A stretch of DNA of 59,233 nucleotides from an uncultured bacterium (GCA_903893315.1 CAITLU010000066.1:1-59233); one strand, 5' to 3'; shown: positions 36,090 through 48,054, counted from the stretch's first letter. Program-made: numbers and translations. The notes: generated from the letters alone by a model not told the origin.

Positions 36090-36830
36090 TCAGGCCTCCC
36101 TCTCCAATTGTTCGGCGGTCTTGCCGAAACGTCGTTCCCGCCTGGCGTAGTCGTCGAGCGCCGCAAGAAACTGCGGACGACGAAAATCCGGCCACAGCAC
36201 GTCGGTGACGTACAGTTCGGTGTAGGCAACCTGCCAGAGCAGAAAATTCGACAGACGCATTTCTCCGCTGGTGCGGATGAGAAGGTCAGGATCGGGAATC
36301 CCCGCAGTCATCAGCGAATCCGAGATCGCGCTCTCGTCAATGTTCTCGGGGGCCAGGGCGCCGTCGCGCACCTTGCGCGCAAGCCGGCGTACCGCGAAAA
36401 CGAGTTCCTCGCGGCTGCCGTAGCTGACCGCCAACTGAACGGTCATTCCGTCATTCGCGCGAGTGCGCTGCTCGACCGCTCGCACCTCGGCAAGCACGTC
36501 ACCGGGCAGACGACGCAGGTTTCCGATGGCACGCAGACGGATGCGGTGCCGCATCATCTTGTTCACTTCGGAGCGCAGGTAATGGCGCAGCAGACGCATC
36601 AGAACGTCCACCTCCCGCTCGGGACGCTCCCAATTCTCGGTGGAAAACGCGTAGAGCGTCAGAAACTCGATTCCGATCTCGCGGGCGGTCTCTACGATTT
36701 CCTTGACGGAATCCTTGCCGCGCCGGTGTCCCTGGACACGGCTAAGACCACGCTGGGTAGCCCAGCGTCCGTTGCCGTCCATGATCACCGCCACATGGCG
36801 GGGCAGGCCGCCTCCCGAATCGTCTTTCAA
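36090..36830 (-). CDS. uppS: Undecaprenyl diphosphate synthase UppS
   Basis: Extends farnesyl diphosphate by cis condensation to the C55 carrier of wall and envelope glycans. HVAVIMDGNGRWA holds the catalytic Asp18, FLTLYAFSTENWERP follows, and DLLIRTSGEMRLSNFLLWQ is the substrate-binding end. 246 residues. The start is TTG 36830, with a GTG at residue 13 as a poor alternative because it would cut the active site. It follows frr by 15 bases and precedes cdsA. Confidence 0.96.
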   Translation of the reverse strand: MKDDSGGGLPRHVAVIMDGNGRWATQRGLSRVQGHRRGKDSVKEIVETAREIGIEFLTLYAFSTENWERPEREVDVLMRLLRHYLRSEVNKMMRHRIRLRAIGNLRRLPGDVLAEVRAVEQRTRANDGMTVQLAVSYGSREELVFAVRRLARKVRDGALAPENIDESAISDSLMTAGIPDPDLLIRTSGEMRLSNFLLWQVAYTELYVTDVLWPDFRRPQFLAALDDYARRERRFGKTAEQLEREA

Positions 36831-36845
36831 GGGCGTGCACCCCGC

Positions 36846-39085
<2,240 letters not shown>

Positions 39086-39089
<4 letters not shown>

Positions 39090-39949
39090 TCAGCGGTGCC
39101 CGTCACAAAATCGGTAGCGGCAAACGGCGCCGCTTCGGCTCCTTCCGAAACCGCGGCAAAGGCCTTCTCGGCCCCGTCTCCGACGAGATCGGAGTACATG
39201 CCGGCTCCGAAAGGCAGTGCGCCTTCAGCACCGAGTTTCTCGCCCACCGCTCCGCGCGCGTCGAACTCTCCCATCCCCTCGAGGACGGCGTCGGCGATAG
39301 CGCCGCAGAACAAGCGAATCGCTCGAATCGCATCGTCGTTGCCGGGCACGCAATACGCGATCCGGTCCGGATCACAGTTGGTGTCAACGACGGCGACAAC
39401 AGGAATGGAAAGCCGGTTCGCCTCAGCTACCGCGATCTGTTCGCGATCGGGGTCGATGATGAACAGCACGTCGGGCGGCCGTTTCATCTCCCTGATGCCT
39501 TGGAGATTGTATTGGAGCTTGTCCAATTCGCGCTGCATCAGCAGCCGCTCTTTCTTCTTGTAGACACTCGCGCTGGCCGGATCGGCGAGCGTATCTTCCA
39601 AGCGCTTCAGACGATCGATCGAGAGCTTGATCGTCTGGAAGTTAGTCAGCGTTCCACCCAACCAGCGGTTGTTCACGTGGTACTGCTTACAACGCTCTGC
39701 TTCGGCCTTGATCGCGTCCTGCGCCTGTTTCTTGGTACCGACGAAGAGGACCGAACCTCCTCGAGCGGCGACCTCGCGGACGTAGTCGCAAGCCTCGCGG
39801 AAAAGGTTGACCGTCTGCTGAAGGTCGATGATGTGGATGCCGTTGCGCGCCCCGAAGATGAAGGGACGCATTTTGGGGTTCCACCGGCTGGTCTGGTGAC
39901 CGAAGTGGACACCGGCTTCCAGCAACTGTTTCATCGTGACTTGGCTCAT
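39086..39949 (-). CDS. rpsB: 30S ribosomal protein S2
   Basis: Starts [26 protein letters not shown], the family N-terminus, with [40 protein letters not shown] and [27 protein letters not shown]. The conserved body ends near residue 235; the last 50 residues are an Ala/Glu/Gly-rich extension common in alpha- and deltaproteobacteria. It opens the rpsB-tsf-pyrH-frr-uppS-cdsA-rseP set. The upstream 124 bases to rho contain a TATAGA box (minus strand) but no clear -35. Confidence 0.98.
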
Positions 39950-40073
39950 CGAGCTACCATATCTCTATACCTTACCTGTACTTGGACTCAGCGCGCCGGT
40001 ATCGGCGTAACCCCGGCCCATTAACAAAAGCCCGGTCGGGATGCAATGCGTCAGCCTGGAAGCCGACCGCGAA

Positions 40074-41507
40074 CTACTGATTCATCGAGTCGATGAAGTC
40101 CTTGTTCGACTTGGTGCCCTTCATCTTGCCCAGCAGGAATTCCATGGCCTCTACCGTATTGAGCTGGGTCAGGAGTTTGCGCAGGACGAAAACCCGGCTG
40201 ATGGACTCTTTTTCGATCAGGAGATCCTCTTTCCGGGTACCGGATTTCTGGATGTCTATGGTCGGGAACACCCGCCGGTCCATAAGTCGCCGGTCGAGGT
40301 GAATTTCGCAGTTTCCCGTCCCCTTGAACTCTTCGAAAATGACCTCGTCCATACGGCTTCCCGTATCGATCAGGGCCGTACCGATGATGGTCAAACTGCC
40401 GCCGTCCTCGATGTTGCGGGCGGCGCCAAAGAATTTCTTGGGCCCTCGCAGAGCGTTGGAGTCAACGCCGCCGGACAGGATTTTCCCGCTGGGCGGCACG
40501 GTCGCGTTGTAGGCCCGGGCCAGGCGGGTGATCGAATCCAGCAGAATCACGACATCGCGGCCGTGTTCGACCAGTCGTTTCGCTTTCTCAATCACCATTT
40601 CGGCCACTTGCACGTGACGGGTCGGAGGTTCGTCGAAAGTGGAAGAAATAACCTCGCCCTGCACAGAGCGCTGCATGTCCGTGACTTCCTCGGGCCGCTC
40701 GTCGATGAGGAGCACGATCAGGATCACTTCCTTGTTATTCGCAGCGATTCCGTGGGCGATGTGCTGGAGCATCACCGTCTTGCCGGTTCTGGGAGCGGCC
40801 ACGATCAGCGCGCGCTGGCCCTTGCCCACGGGAACCATCAGGTCGATTACGCGCGTCGTGTACTCGGACGGCTCGTGGGAAAGTTTGAGCTGGTCGTCCG
40901 GGTAGAGCGGCGTGAGATTGTCGAAAAGGACCTTGTCCCGGGCCTTTTCCGGTTCGTCGTAGTTGATGGCCGAGACTTTGAGAAGAGCGAAGTAGCGCTC
41001 CCCTTCTTTGGGAGAGCGAATCAAACCGGAAACAACGTCACCGGTCCGGAGTCCGAAACGGCGCACCTGGCTCGGAGAAATGTAGATGTCGTCGGGCCCC
41101 GGAAGGTAGTTGGAATCGGGAGCGCGCAGGAATCCGAAGCCGTCGGGAAGGATCTCCAGAACACCCTCCCCATAAACGTTTCCACTCTTTGCCGCCTGCG
41201 CCTCGAGGATCTTGAAGATCAACTCCTGCTTGCGCATGGTCGCGACTCCCTCGACGCCCAGTTCCCGGGCAACGTCGGCGAGATCGCGTGCGGTTTTCTG
41301 CTTCAGATCCTTGAGGTCAAGAGTCGGCCCTACCGGTAGCGGTCCGGCCTGCTCTTCTTCAGGCTGGATCTCGTCCTTGGGTCGAGCGTCGTGTCCACGC
41401 GAACGTACCATCAGGTTGGTATTCTCCGGTTGCCGTCGGCCCGAGCGGTTACGCCCGTTGTTGCCGTTCTTTCTGTCTTTGGGCGTGTCGCCGCCTCGTT
41501 CGGTCAT
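40074..41507 (-). CDS. rho: Transcription termination factor Rho
   Basis: Hexameric RNA helicase that ends transcription. From ATG 41507 there is a charged linker, then [20 protein letters not shown] (Rho N-terminal helix domain), [20 protein letters not shown] (cold-shock RNA-binding domain), the Walker [24 protein letters not shown] (Walker B/Q-loop region) and the [11 protein letters not shown] segment. The N-terminal 65 residues are an Arg/Gly/Asn-rich insertion-like extension. 477 residues. A promoter candidate lies 228 bases upstream, leaving a long leader. Confidence 0.98.
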   Translation of the reverse strand: MTERGGDTPKDRKNGNNGRNRSGRRQPENTNLMVRSRGHDARPKDEIQPEEEQAGPLPVGPTLDLKDLKQKTARDLADVARELGVEGVATMRKQELIFKILEAQAAKSGNVYGEGVLEILPDGFGFLRAPDSNYLPGPDDIYISPSQVRRFGLRTGDVVSGLIRSPKEGERYFALLKVSAINYDEPEKARDKVLFDNLTPLYPDDQLKLSHEPSEYTTRVIDLMVPVGKGQRALIVAAPRTGKTVMLQHIAHGIAANNKEVILIVLLIDERPEEVTDMQRSVQGEVISSTFDEPPTRHVQVAEMVIEKAKRLVEHGRDVVILLDSITRLARAYNATVPPSGKILSGGVDSNALRGPKKFFGAARNIEDGGSLTIIGTALIDTGSRMDEVIFEEFKGTGNCEIHLDRRLMDRRVFPTIDIQKSGTRKEDLLIEKESISRVFVLRKLLTQLNTVEAMEFLLGKMKGTKSNKDFIDSMNQ

Positions 41508-41797
41508 AAGTATTATCTTGGTTCGACGGCCGGGAATCAGGACTCCGGAGTCCCTCCCGAAGAAGAGACGATAAGCCTGGAAGGGTTGTAATGGCCCCGG
41601 GGTACCGGACGCTCTCGCAGACCGGCCACTCACTCCGCATCGTTGGTACGCTCCGAGGCCGATGGCCTATCGCGTGTCTTCGTTGCTTTGCCGGGCTGCG
41701 ACGGAAACGGCTGGTTTCCGGGTGGGACGCGCGGAAACTAAACGATCCCCGGATTTGAGTCAACCAGAACTTACCGATCCCGCCTCGGCTCCAGACA
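41508..41797. promoter_or_regulatory. Long rho leader with promoter candidate at 41735-41763
   Basis: On the minus strand TTGACT (41763-41758), a 17-base spacer and TAGTTT (41740-41735) form a plausible promoter. Transcription would start near 41728, giving a leader of about 220 bases before the rho ATG. E. coli rho also has a leader of about 250 bases and is regulated by Rho itself. I see no open frame with family similarity and no strong terminator in this 290-base stretch. Confidence 0.5.
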
Positions 41798-42736
41798 TCA
41801 AGATGCTGCACGCAGCAGCCGAAGAAGTTCTTCGAAGTCGGGAGGCAACGGAGCCTGGATCGTAAGTCGGGCACCGATTTCGGGATGCGCGAACTCGATC
41901 GACATCGCGTGGAGGGCCTGACGAGCGATCAGGGCGACCGGCCCTCGCGCTCCTCCGTAGACCTTGTCACCAAGGACCGGCCAGCCCCTGGCCGCGAGAT
42001 GCACGCGGATCTGATGAGTTCGACCGGTCTGGGGTCGTGCCTCCACCAGGGTCGTGCCCGGATAGCACTCCAGGGGCCGTACGTCGGTCACCGCAGCGCG
42101 GGCCGGCTTGCCGTGAATGGACATACGCTTGCGGTCGGTGGGATGACGTCCGATCGGAGCGTCAAAGCGTTCTTCGCCGGCCACCCGGCCTTGCACTACA
42201 GCCCAGTAGATCTTCCTGACGCTGCGCTCACGGAACTGCCGGGCCAGCGACTCGTGCGCCGAGACCGTGCGCGCCACCAGAATCACGCCTGAGGTGTCGC
42301 GATCAAGACGGTGGACGATACCGGCCCGCACCGCCTCCCCCGGTAATGAGGCCCCCGGATAGCGGCCCAGCAGTGCATTCACCAAGGTTCCACTGCGATT
42401 ACCGACAGCGGGATGAACAACCATGCCGGCCCTCTTGTTGACCGCCACCAGACACGAATCTTCGAACAACACCTCGAGCGCGATGTTCTCGGGACCTACA
42501 TCATTGGGCGAATAACCTCCGGGCCCGTCGAGCAGACCAACCATCTCGCCGCCGCGCAGCCGCTGCGAAACCCGCGCGGCGCGGCCATCGACGGTCAGAA
42601 GACCGGCTTTGGCGGCAATCTTGATCTGGGATCTCGTCGGCGCCGACGGCTGGCCGGCAAGCCAGACATCCAGCCGCTCCCCCTCCGCGTCCGCGGGTAC
42701 CGCAAGACACAGCCCAGGCGCCGGGACCGGAATCAT
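41798..42736 (-). CDS. rluD: RluA-family 23S rRNA pseudouridine synthase (RluD-like)
   Basis: An S4-like RNA-binding domain (SQIKIAAKAGLLTVDGRAARVSQRLRGGE) precedes the catalytic domain with GIVHRLDRDTSGVILVA, whose Asp is the nucleophile, YWAVVQGRVAGEERFDAPIGRHP, and GRTHQIRVHLAARGWPVLGDKVYG. 312 residues and the N-terminal S4 domain fit the RluD branch, which modifies helix 69. ATG 42736 overlaps the ribF stop (ATGA). RluD versus a RluC-type target is not decidable by eye. Confidence 0.9.
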   Translation of the reverse strand: MIPVPAPGLCLAVPADAEGERLDVWLAGQPSAPTRSQIKIAAKAGLLTVDGRAARVSQRLRGGEMVGLLDGPGGYSPNDVGPENIALEVLFEDSCLVAVNKRAGMVVHPAVGNRSGTLVNALLGRYPGASLPGEAVRAGIVHRLDRDTSGVILVARTVSAHESLARQFRERSVRKIYWAVVQGRVAGEERFDAPIGRHPTDRKRMSIHGKPARAAVTDVRPLECYPGTTLVEARPQTGRTHQIRVHLAARGWPVLGDKVYGGARGPVALIARQALHAMSIEFAHPEIGARLTIQAPLPPDFEELLRLLRAAS

Positions 42737-43668
42737 CGCACGCGGAGCGCGCCCAGGATGGACTTCGCTTCCTCCACGTCGCGTGCAATCTGAGCGATGA
42801 GGCCAGCCGCATTGTCGAACCGTTTCTGATCGCGGATCCTTTCGATGAAATCGATCGCGAACGCGCGTCCGTAGAGCGCTCCATATTCCGCGAAAAGGTG
42901 GGTCTCTATGACCGTATCGACGCCGCCGAAAGTCGGCGTGTGACCGATGGAAGTCACGCTGGGAATCAACTCGCCCCCGAGACAACCGAACGTCGCATAG
43001 ACTCCGTCCATCGGAATCGACGGAGTCTTGGGGCGAAGGTTAGCAGTCGCGAATCCCAGTCTACGTCCCCGACCGGCACCCGGCTGCACTCTGCCACGAA
43101 CGCGGTGCGGTCGACCGAGCAACCGGCTCGCTGCCGAAACTTCACCGGCGGCGATACACTTTCGGATCACGCTCGAATGCACAACGAGACCGTCGGCCTC
43201 CACGGGCCCGATCACTTCAACAGCGAATCCGTAGCGACCTCCGGCCTCGACCAGCGTCTCCACGCTGCCGCTTCGAGCGTGCCCGAAGTTGAGGTCGTGC
43301 CCCACGAGCAGTTTTTGAGCGTCAAGTACGTCCACCAGGAACCGCTCGACGAACTCATCCGCACCAATGGAGGCGAAGTTTCGAGAAAAACGTTGCACGA
43401 CCGTCACATCGACGCCGTATTCCGAAAGGGTCGAAAGACGGTCGCCGAGAGTCATCAAGAGCCGCGGCGCCGACAACGGACGAACGACACCGACTGGATG
43501 GGGATCGAAAGTCAGGACAACAGAAGGGACGCCGCGCGACTCGGCGTCGCAGCAGAGCTGCCCTAAGATCACTTGGTGGCCGCGATGAACGCCGTCAAAG
43601 TTACCGATTGTAACGACAGGCCGTCGCAGCAGGCCGCGTGCGCGTTCTAGATTACGAACAACCCTCAT
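42733..43668 (-). CDS. ribF: Bifunctional riboflavin kinase / FAD synthetase
   Basis: Makes FMN and then FAD. The N-terminal adenylyltransferase domain holds TIGNFDGVHRGHQ and VVLTFDPHP, and HSSVIRKCIAAGEVSAASRLLGRP. The C-terminal kinase domain has GRGRRLGFATANL (substrate-binding TxN motif), GVYATF and the EYGALYGRAFAIDFIERIRDQKRFD end. 311 residues. It is coupled to rluD and follows cpoB by 18 bases. Confidence 0.97.
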   Translation of the reverse strand: MRVVRNLERARGLLRRPVVTIGNFDGVHRGHQVILGQLCCDAESRGVPSVVLTFDPHPVGVVRPLSAPRLLMTLGDRLSTLSEYGVDVTVVQRFSRNFASIGADEFVERFLVDVLDAQKLLVGHDLNFGHARSGSVETLVEAGGRYGFAVEVIGPVEADGLVVHSSVIRKCIAAGEVSAASRLLGRPHRVRGRVQPGAGRGRRLGFATANLRPKTPSIPMDGVYATFGCLGGELIPSVTSIGHTPTFGGVDTVIETHLFAEYGALYGRAFAIDFIERIRDQKRFDNAAGLIAQIARDVEEAKSILGALRVR

Positions 43669-43686
43669 CGACGGCGGGAGCGGATT

Positions 43687-44583
43687 TCACCCACCGATCT
43701 CGCTGAGCATCTTCGAGGCCTTGGCCGCTTCTCCAGTACCTGGATAGCGGTTGATCACCTTCTGAAGACTCAGCTTGGCATCGACTCTATCCCCCACGAT
43801 GCGGAAGGCCTCGGCCTGGCGCACCAACGCTGCGGGGGCACGGTTGCCTGAACCGTAGGTAATCGAGACCTGGTTCAGTTCGATGATCGCGCGATGGTAT
43901 TGGCCCTTGCGATAGTAGGCCTCGCCGATCCAGTACTGCGCGTCGTCGGCAAAAGGCGAGGAAGCATTGTCGTGCAGGAAATTCCGGAAATGCTGGATCG
44001 CCTCGTCGTGATCGCCGGCGTTCAAGGCCCGCATACCGGAATCGTAGGTGGTTCCCACCAGTTCGCTGGGAACATCGCCGCTGACTCCGCTAGCCGATGG
44101 AGGCTGCGCCGCACCGTCGGTCGCAGGAGCGCCCGCGCCTCCGCCGTCTTTCGGCACTGGCCCCGAACCGCCGGGACCGCCCGCGCTGAAGCGCGAATCC
44201 GCATCTTGCCCCGGAGCAGTCGGAGCATTGAAAAGACCGTCGCCGCTTGACGGATACTCGCTTCCGGGCTGGGGAACTGGCGGCGCCGGTCGCTGAACGC
44301 CGCTTCCCCAGTACGAATCCCCGCCGGCGCCACCCGCGGCCCCGGGGCCGTGGAGCGGCCTGCCGCCGGGGTGTCGACCATATTGCAATTCATCGACCGA
44401 GGCGCGCAGCGACTCCTGCTCCCGCCTCATGTCCTCGATTGCTCGTCGCTGTTCCAGGACCAACGCTCTCAGGTCTTCGTAACGCCGACCCGTCTTGTCA
44501 CTCTGGAACTGGGTTCCGCAGGCGGAAACCAGCAGCACCACAAGCGGCAAGCAGAATACAACTGCGGCACACGGACGTTCCAT
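43687..44583 (-). CDS. cpoB: Tol-Pal-associated periplasmic protein CpoB (YbgF)
   Basis: Coordinates peptidoglycan synthesis with outer-membrane constriction in other bacteria. A lipoprotein-type signal ends in VSAC at Cys22, then a coiled coil (DLRALVLEQRRAIEDMRREQESLRASVDEL, quoted in part as EQRRAIEDMRREQ) at about 36-68. A long Gly/Pro-rich linker follows, and the C-terminal TPR domain starts near 170 (YDSGMRALNAGDHDEAIQHFRNF) with DDAQYWIGEAYYRKGQYHRAI. The linker of about 100 residues is longer than usual. Sixteen bases separate it from pal. Confidence 0.92.
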   Translation of the reverse strand: MERPCAAVVFCLPLVVLLVSACGTQFQSDKTGRRYEDLRALVLEQRRAIEDMRREQESLRASVDELQYGRHPGGRPLHGPGAAGGAGGDSYWGSGVQRPAPPVPQPGSEYPSSGDGLFNAPTAPGQDADSRFSAGGPGGSGPVPKDGGGAGAPATDGAAQPPSASGVSGDVPSELVGTTYDSGMRALNAGDHDEAIQHFRNFLHDNASSPFADDAQYWIGEAYYRKGQYHRAIIELNQVSITYGSGNRAPAALVRQAEAFRIVGDRVDAKLSLQKVINRYPGTGEAAKASKMLSEIGG

Positions 44584-44599
44584 TGCAGAGAGAGTGTCC

Positions 44600-45136
44600 C
44601 TACTTTGTCAGATCGACGAGATGCGAGCGCCGGTTTCTGCTCCAGCACGCTTCGTTCGTATCGCGGCAAAGGGGAAGCTCTTCCCCGTAGCTCACGGTCG
44701 AAAGGCGCGAAGCGCTGATCCCGAGGCCCACCAGTGCGTCACGGACCGACTTCGCACGACGAGCGCCGAGCGCCAGGTTGTACTCGGCAGTACCGCGATC
44801 ATCGCAGTGGCCTTCGATCTCTACGCGGCCTTTTTCGGCGCGCAGCAACTCGGCATTGTAACGCACGGCCTCCGTCCCTGAGCCGTCCAATTCGGCGGCG
44901 TCGTAGGCGAAGAATACGTCCTCAAAACGACCGCCGGAAGTTACCTTCCCGCTCGACGCGAACTCGCCCATGCTGCCGCGCCCGCCGAGTTTGTCGTCGC
45001 TCAGAGAAGCATCGTCATCGAGGCCCGAAGATTTGCTCTTCGAAGAACACCCGGCCGTGACACCCAAGGCCAACCCAACTCCCACCACGACGGTCAGCAT
45101 CCTGAACCGCCTCAACCACACACGTCCAAGACCCAT
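44600..45136 (-). CDS. pal: Peptidoglycan-associated lipoprotein Pal
   Basis: Outer-membrane lipoprotein binding diaminopimelate in peptidoglycan. A signal with lipobox TAGC at about residue 29 is followed by a Ser/Lys/Asp linker and an OmpA-like domain: FEDVFFAYDAAELD, VEIEGHCDDRGTAEYNLALGARRAKSVRDAL. 178 residues from ATG 45136, preceded by GGAGG six bases upstream. Seventy-four bases follow the tolB stop. Confidence 0.95.
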   Translation of the reverse strand: MGLGRVWLRRFRMLTVVVGVGLALGVTAGCSSKSKSSGLDDDASLSDDKLGGRGSMGEFASSGKVTSGGRFEDVFFAYDAAELDGSGTEAVRYNAELLRAEKGRVEIEGHCDDRGTAEYNLALGARRAKSVRDALVGLGISASRLSTVSYGEELPLCRDTNEACWSRNRRSHLVDLTK

Positions 45137-45210
45137 GCTATCCTCCGAAGCGCCGTTTCGGCGCGCTGTGACTATTATGCGAGAACGGGCGCAGGAAGGC
45201 ATATTGCGCC

Positions 45211-46524
45211 CTAATCAAGCCGTCTCGACCAACTCGGGGAAGTATCATCCCCATCACCGGTGGTCAATTGTCGTTCCCACCTGCCTGTAACATCGACGAG
45301 AAAAATCTTCTTGTTTTTTCCCTGCTCCCGCGAGAACGCGATGAAACGGGAGTCCGGCGACCACGTCGGATCTTCGTTCGAACCGACGAATGTCAGTTGT
45401 CGCGCCTCACCTCCGCCGGCCGGGGTGACGAATACGTGGAAGTCCCGTCCCATACGGCCCGCGTAGGCAATGCTGCGACCGTCGGGCGACCACACCGGCG
45501 AGCAGTTGTAATTGCCCGAAAATGTCACGCGTGAAACTTTTTTGTCGGGATAACTCATCGTGTAGACCTGGGGAGTACCGCCTCGTGAGGAGCAGAAGGC
45601 GAGCCTGGTCCCGTCGGGTGACCAGGATGGATCCACGTCGATCCCCCAGTGGTCGGTAAGACGCTGCTGATTCTGGCCACGGAAATCCAAGGTGTAGATG
45701 TCGGTATTGCCTTCCTGCTCCCTGGCCACAGCGAGCACGCTGCCATCCGGACGCCAGGCTCCGCCGATGTTGAGCCCCATCTTGCTCGCAATCTTGTTTT
45801 CAACCTTTGACGAGAGGTCGGCGTTGAACAGTTCAGGCTCGCCATCCCGAAAGCTCGTGAAAACTACGGAGCGCAGGTCCGGGCTCCAGGCGGGGGCCAT
45901 GACCACGCTGTGATCATTGGTGATCCTGTCGATCTTCCCGTCCAGCGTGAAGGTGAAGAGGTCGCGTGAGTGCCCGCCCCGATTCGAAACAAAGGCGAGT
46001 TTGGAATCGAAGGGTCCGGGGATTCCGGTCGTAAACTCGAGGATCGCGTCGGCCGCACGGTGAGCCATCCTGACGATCTCGCCTGAACGGCCGCGAAAAC
46101 GCCTGCCGCCCAGCATCGAGTGCCCGGGTACGTCGAAGAACGCGACCTCGACGGTCAGTTCGTCCTGCGACCTCTCGTAGCGTCCTAGCAGCACTCCGCG
46201 CGCACCGATGGTCTGCCAATTCAGGAAGTTCACGCGCTCGGGGCCCAACGGCCCCGGCGGAACGCCCTCTATGTAGGACGCCGGATCGATCACCCTGAAA
46301 AGGCCGCTGATGTCGAGGTCACCGGCAAGTACTCGGGAGAACTCCGCCTCAAGAGCAGCATCGGCTTGGCCGGCCGGAGCCAGTGGAGCAGCGGCGATCG
46401 GTATCCGCATCACTCCCGGCCCGACGATCTCGGCACGCAACTGCGCCGAAGCCGACACGGCCCCGGACAAACCGATAAACGAGCCGAGAATCACCCGAAA
46501 CAACACCTGTCGCGATCCAGCCAC
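45211..46524 (-). CDS. tolB: Tol-Pal system translocation protein TolB
   Basis: Periplasmic partner of Pal and TolA. A signal peptide ends in VSASAQ (about 22-28). Residues about 30-160 form the N-terminal domain and the rest a beta-propeller with repeated WSPDG motifs (AWSPDLRSVVF, SWSPDGTRLAF, VWSPDGRSIAY, TWSPDSRFIAF). 437 residues. GTG 46524 is preceded by AGGAGG. The order tolQ-tolR-tolA-tolB-pal-cpoB is the canonical one. Confidence 0.97.
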   Translation of the reverse strand: MAGSRQVLFRVILGSFIGLSGAVSASAQLRAEIVGPGVMRIPIAAAPLAPAGQADAALEAEFSRVLAGDLDISGLFRVIDPASYIEGVPPGPLGPERVNFLNWQTIGARGVLLGRYERSQDELTVEVAFFDVPGHSMLGGRRFRGRSGEIVRMAHRAADAILEFTTGIPGPFDSKLAFVSNRGGHSRDLFTFTLDGKIDRITNDHSVVMAPAWSPDLRSVVFTSFRDGEPELFNADLSSKVENKIASKMGLNIGGAWRPDGSVLAVAREQEGNTDIYTLDFRGQNQQRLTDHWGIDVDPSWSPDGTRLAFCSSRGGTPQVYTMSYPDKKVSRVTFSGNYNCSPVWSPDGRSIAYAGRMGRDFHVFVTPAGGGEARQLTFVGSNEDPTWSPDSRFIAFSREQGKNKKIFLVDVTGRWERQLTTGDGDDTSPSWSRRLD

Positions 46525-46547
46525 CGCTACCTCCTGCCGAGACCTCG

Positions 46548-47624
46548 CTACTGCGCGAGATCTGCCGCCCTGAACACCAATTCAACGTCCGCAAACTCAG
46601 ACCTGACCCCAGCCGGCGGCGGACTGAGCGAGCCGGTCGCACGCACCGCGTTGATCGCCGACTCGTCAAACAACGCAATCCGCGAACGCTCGGTGATCCG
46701 CGCCTCCGTGATGCGACCATCGGGAAGTATACTGAATCGAATCGCGACCGCGAGGGTCGGATCCTGGTCGCCCGCCCAAACCCACTCCGACTTTATGAGT
46801 TCGTACAGGTAGGCGAAGTACGCGTAGAACTCCGGGCTTCGGGTTCCTGTTCCGCCACCGCCGCCACCAGGCATCCCGGGAGCGCCACCGCCTGATTGCA
46901 GATTTTCGCTGGCGCGGGGACCGGTGGACGGTCCGTCCGGCCCCGGTCCAGGATTCTTCGATTCGCTCCGGGGCGATGCGGGGGACGCCGTCGAATTGGG
47001 CGACACCGGCTCACTCTTGGTTTTCGGGTCCGGCTTTGCCGGCTCCGCCTTCTTGGCCGAGGCCTTGGGCTCTTCCTTGGGCGGAGTTTTCACCTCGGGC
47101 TTCGGCTTTACCTCGGGCTTTGGCTCCGGCTTCGGTTCGGGCTTGGGCTTGGGCTTTACCTCGGGCTTTGGCTCCGGCTTCGGTTCGGGCTTCGGCTTTA
47201 CCTCGGGCTTTGGCTCCGGCTTCGGTTCGGGCTTGGGCTTTACCTCGGGCTTCACCTCCGGTTTCGGTTCCGGTTTCGGCTCGGGTGCGACGACGACCGC
47301 AGGCTTTGAATCAGCCTTGGGCTCCTCCTCTGGCTTTGCTTCAGGAACGGGATCGACAGGCTTCTTTTGTGCTGCGGTCTTGCCCCCGCCCTTCTTGGCA
47401 AGCGGCCCGACCTTCATGACGGCCGAGTCGCCGCCCGGCGCGATCAGATCGACCATCGGTCCTGCCGGCAGGTCGAAAGTCTTCGGGGCCGGCGCGAACC
47501 ACGCCCAGAACAGCGCGACCACGACGACGAAAACGTGCCCCCCGACCGACCATACGAGCGCAGACCAAAGGCGTGGATCGACCCAAGTCGCCTGCCTCTG
47601 GCGCTCGCGCGCTCTCAGCGCCAC
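46548..47624 (-). CDS. tolA: TolA-like energy-transducer protein with PEPKP repeats
   Basis: Links the TolQR motor to TolB-Pal. One N-terminal membrane helix (about 28-45, HVFVVVVALFWAWFA) is followed by a long Pro/Glu/Lys spacer (about 95-200) of repeats such as PEPKPEPKPEVKP, which would span the periplasm. A Gly-rich part and a C-terminal TonB/TolA-type domain (about 275-358, with WVWAGDQDPTLAVAIRFSILPDGRI) complete it. Position beside tolR and tolB supports TolA; the TonB-like end means TonB function cannot be excluded. Begins at GTG 47624, immediately after the tolR stop. Confidence 0.88.
   Translation of the reverse strand: MALRARERQRQATWVDPRLWSALVWSVGGHVFVVVVALFWAWFAPAPKTFDLPAGPMVDLIAPGGDSAVMKVGPLAKKGGGKTAAQKKPVDPVPEAKPEEEPKADSKPAVVVAPEPKPEPKPEVKPEVKPKPEPKPEPKPEVKPKPEPKPEPKPEVKPKPKPEPKPEPKPEVKPKPEVKTPPKEEPKASAKKAEPAKPDPKTKSEPVSPNSTASPASPRSESKNPGPGPDGPSTGPRASENLQSGGGAPGMPGGGGGGTGTRSPEFYAYFAYLYELIKSEWVWAGDQDPTLAVAIRFSILPDGRITEARITERSRIALFDESAINAVRATGSLSPPPAGVRSEFADVELVFRAADLAQ
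47100..47290 (-). repeat. Tandem repeats coding for the TolA PEPKP spacer
   Basis: The plus-strand motif TTTACCTCGGGCTT recurs at 47107, 47155, 47197 and 47239, spacings 48, 42 and 42 bases, all multiples of three. The units are nearly identical in DNA, so copy number could vary by slippage or recombination without frameshift and change the length of the spacer. Confidence 0.8.
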
Positions 47625-48041
47625 TCAACTCTCTCCGGGCTGCGTTATGAGGCCGAGTTTTTCGACGCCGGCACTCTTGAGCGACGCGATGACCTGCACC
47701 ACCATCCCGTAGTCGGCACGCGAGTCTCCTCGCACGTAGACTACCTGCTGGTGCTTTTCCTGCAGGATGGCCGCCACAGTCTTCCCGATCTTGGCCGCAT
47801 CCGTCACGGTATCGTTCAGGTAGACCTTACCGTCGTTGGTGACCGAGACCACCAGCGCAACGTCATCACCCTGCAACTGGCTGCCACCGGCTTGCGGGAG
47901 CTGCACGTCGACCCCCTGCTGAATGATAGGCGCCGTCACCATGAATATGACGAGCAGCACAAGCATCACGTCAACCAGCGGGGTGACGTTGATACCTGCA
48001 ACGGTCCCGCCCTCCCCGAAGTCGTCCATGCCGCCGGCCAT
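47625..48041 (-). CDS. tolR: TolR/ExbD-family proton channel subunit
   Basis: Inner-membrane stator partner of TolQ. One transmembrane helix contains GINVTPLVDVMLVLLVIFMVT, with the conserved Asp needed for proton use (in VDVM), followed by VQLPQAGG and a periplasmic domain ending VEKLGLITQPGES. 138 residues from ATG 48041, with GGAAG upstream. It is between tolQ and tolA, which begins directly after its stop. Confidence 0.95.
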   Translation of the reverse strand: MAGGMDDFGEGGTVAGINVTPLVDVMLVLLVIFMVTAPIIQQGVDVQLPQAGGSQLQGDDVALVVSVTNDGKVYLNDTVTDAAKIGKTVAAILQEKHQQVVYVRGDSRADYGMVVQVIASLKSAGVEKLGLITQPGES

Positions 48042-48054
48042 CGTTACTTCCCGA

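Noticed and set aside
40041-41339. 432-residue plus-strand frame opposite rho
   Set aside because: Antisense of rho, with no motif.
46896-47712. Plus-strand frame with GSGFGSG repeats
   Set aside because: It is the complement of the PEPKP-coding repeat of tolA, where the repeats make biological sense.
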